From Alphaproteobacteria bacterium (lineage in GTDB: Bacteria; Pseudomonadota; Alphaproteobacteria; Micropepsales; Micropepsaceae), in contig WGMH01000006.1 of the NCBI GenBank assembly GCA_016125165.1, positions 1-64,000 of the forward strand: a stretch of 64,000 bases of DNA, written 5' to 3'. Position 1 is the first letter of the stretch; each line of letters opens with the position of its first letter. The translations under genes were made by a program, and so were the position numbers. The notes beneath the pieces were generated by a model. The model saw only the letters and a list, made by a program, of their open reading frames with translations. It did no database searches and was not told the DNA's origin. This document shows positions 63,114 to 64,000 of the stretch, one piece after another.

Positions 63114-63659
63114 ATAGTCCCCAGACGTTTTCAGACGCAGGAACGGGCGCCGGCGAAAGACGGTCCCCGCGTCAACGACGAAATCACCTCGCGCACGATT
63201 CTGCTGATCGGAGACGACGGTCACAAATATGGCGAGATCGGCACCGATGAGGGCCGCGCCATCGCGGAAGAGAAAGGCTTCGACCTGGTCGAGGTCTCGC
63301 CGGAAGCAAGGCCGCCCGTGGTCAAATTGATGGACTACGGAAAATACAAATACGAGCAGCAGAAAAAGGCCAACGAAGCCCGCAAGAAGCAGAAGGTCAT
63401 CGAGATCAAGGAGATCAAGATGCGCCCGACCATCGACGACCACGACTACGAAACGAAGATGAAGGCGATGAAGCGCTTCTTCGGAGAAGGCGACAAGGTG
63501 AAGGTCACCCTGCGCTTCCGTGGCCGCGAAATGGCGCACCAGAATCTCGGCATGGAGCTTCTCACGCGCGTGCAGCGGGATACGGAAACCATCGCGAAGA
63601 TGGAGCAATATCCCAAAATGGAAGGCCGCCAGATGATGATGGTGCTGGCGCCGCGCTAG
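63114..63659 (+). CDS. infC: Translation initiation factor IF-3, probable AUA start
   Basis: A 181-residue IF-3. The N domain reads [64 protein letters not shown] and the C domain [22 protein letters not shown]. The first canonical in-frame start after the upstream stop (63063) is GTG at 63318, which would delete the N domain. An ATA at 63114 has GAGGAG at 63101-63106, 7 bases upstream. IF-3 genes commonly use rare start codons for autoregulation. So the AUA start is predicted, not proven. Confidence 0.93.
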   Translation: MVPRRFQTQERAPAKDGPRVNDEITSRTILLIGDDGHKYGEIGTDEGRAIAEEKGFDLVEVSPEARPPVVKLMDYGKYKYEQQKKANEARKKQKVIEIKEIKMRPTIDDHDYETKMKAMKRFFGEGDKVKVTLRFRGREMAHQNLGMELLTRVQRDTETIAKMEQYPKMEGRQMMMVLAPR

Positions 63660-63680
63660 ACCCCACGGCGGGAGTGAACA

Positions 63681-64000
63681 ATGAGGACGCGGTTCGGAGA
63701 GCAAAATTCCGCCCGCGTCCTTTTGCTTATCAAGACCATTCATACGTTCATCTGGGCCGTCTTCGCTGGCGCTATCGTCGCAATTCCCGTTGCGACGATG
63801 CTTGGCGCAGTGCATCTGGCGTTCTGGCTCAGCGCGCTGGTGTGGATCGAGGTTTTGATCCTTCTGATCAATGGCATGCGTTGCCCGCTGACGGCCATTG
63901 CCGCGCGCCACACCGAAGTGCGGACCGAAAATTTCGACATCTATCTGCCGCAATGGCTGGCGCGCGAAAACAAGCGCATTTTCGGCACCCTGTTCGCTTT
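63681..64000 (+). CDS. Membrane protein, partial (5' end)
   Basis: An open frame from ATG at 63681, with GGGAG 7 bases upstream, running off the window. The first 106 residues contain two hydrophobic segments (about FIWAVFAGAIVAIPVATM and LAFWLSALVWIEVLILLI), then a MRCPLTAIAARHT motif and FDIYLPQWLARENKRIFGTLF. This layout looks like a conserved small membrane protein family with no known function. The 3' end is outside the window. Confidence 0.75.
   Translation, partial: MRTRFGEQNSARVLLLIKTIHTFIWAVFAGAIVAIPVATMLGAVHLAFWLSALVWIEVLILLINGMRCPLTAIAARHTEVRTENFDIYLPQWLARENKRIFGTLFA

Overview
The window is a stretch of an alphaproteobacterial chromosome, roughly 60-65% G+C, coding densely on both strands with many 4-base stop/start overlaps. 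The first 7 kb carry an operon order typical of that class: murA, a DUF2948 gene, hisD, a UPF0262 gene, a low-molecular-weight phosphatase, infA, maf, rng and yacG, ending at tRNA-Phe. Further support comes from ribF/ileS/lspA/DUF3035/M16 synteny, a CIRCE-controlled groESL, and families such as DUF3297 and UPF0262. A Rhizomicrobium-like or other soil/water lineage is plausible, but the genus cannot be fixed from the sequence alone.

Layout. 0-7.3 kb: the housekeeping operon above, tRNA-Phe and tRNA-Thr. 7.3-16.3 kb: a lysine/alanine-rich small protein, a divergent pair for amino-acid catabolism (leucine-type dehydrogenase and phenylalanine hydroxylase), a lactonase-like hydrolase coupled to a DsbD-type reductase, a translationally coupled oxidoreductase/GNAT/rsmD run, and an MFS transporter. 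16.3-19.4 kb: an accessory patch with two unrecognised genes, a HigB/HigA-type toxin-antitoxin pair behind a perfect palindrome, and an AT-rich gene of unknown function next to mutL. 19.4-32 kb: mutL, which carries an in-frame palindromic element, two M16 peptidases, a DUF3035 lipoprotein, lspA, ileS, ribF, MaoC and HAD genes. The ribF-ileS junction is split by one intact and one frameshifted GxxExxY gene and by dispersed GC-rich repeats. 32-41 kb: a second cluster of the same repeats, a TipF-like degenerate EAL protein, glutathione peroxidase, an OmpA-type lipoprotein, an SDR, a broken acyltransferase fused to a foreign 3' end, alanine dehydrogenase and an omega-aminotransferase. 41-50 kb: two related low-complexity secreted proteins, a DSD1 aldolase/dehydratase, an EamA transporter, an HDAC-like amidohydrolase, a serine hydrolase, a desaturase, YceI and a thioesterase. 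50-64 kb: two sulfotransferases flanking a flavin monooxygenase, groES-groEL, TonB and DUF genes, trxC, a pair of duplicated secreted proteins with duplicated terminators, thrS, infC and the start of a membrane protein that leaves the window.

How the parts fit. Most genes serve core functions: translation (infA, infC, ileS, thrS, tRNAs), RNA processing, cell wall and lipoprotein maturation, protein folding and redox. The accessory material is small and scattered rather than one island: the toxin-antitoxin/unknown-gene patch, the GxxExxY insertion with its repeats, the palindrome inside mutL, nested palindromes before the M16 genes, and the recombinant acyltransferase remnant. These are the best places to look for undescribed biology. 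I did not find a complete, clearly recognisable new multi-gene system.
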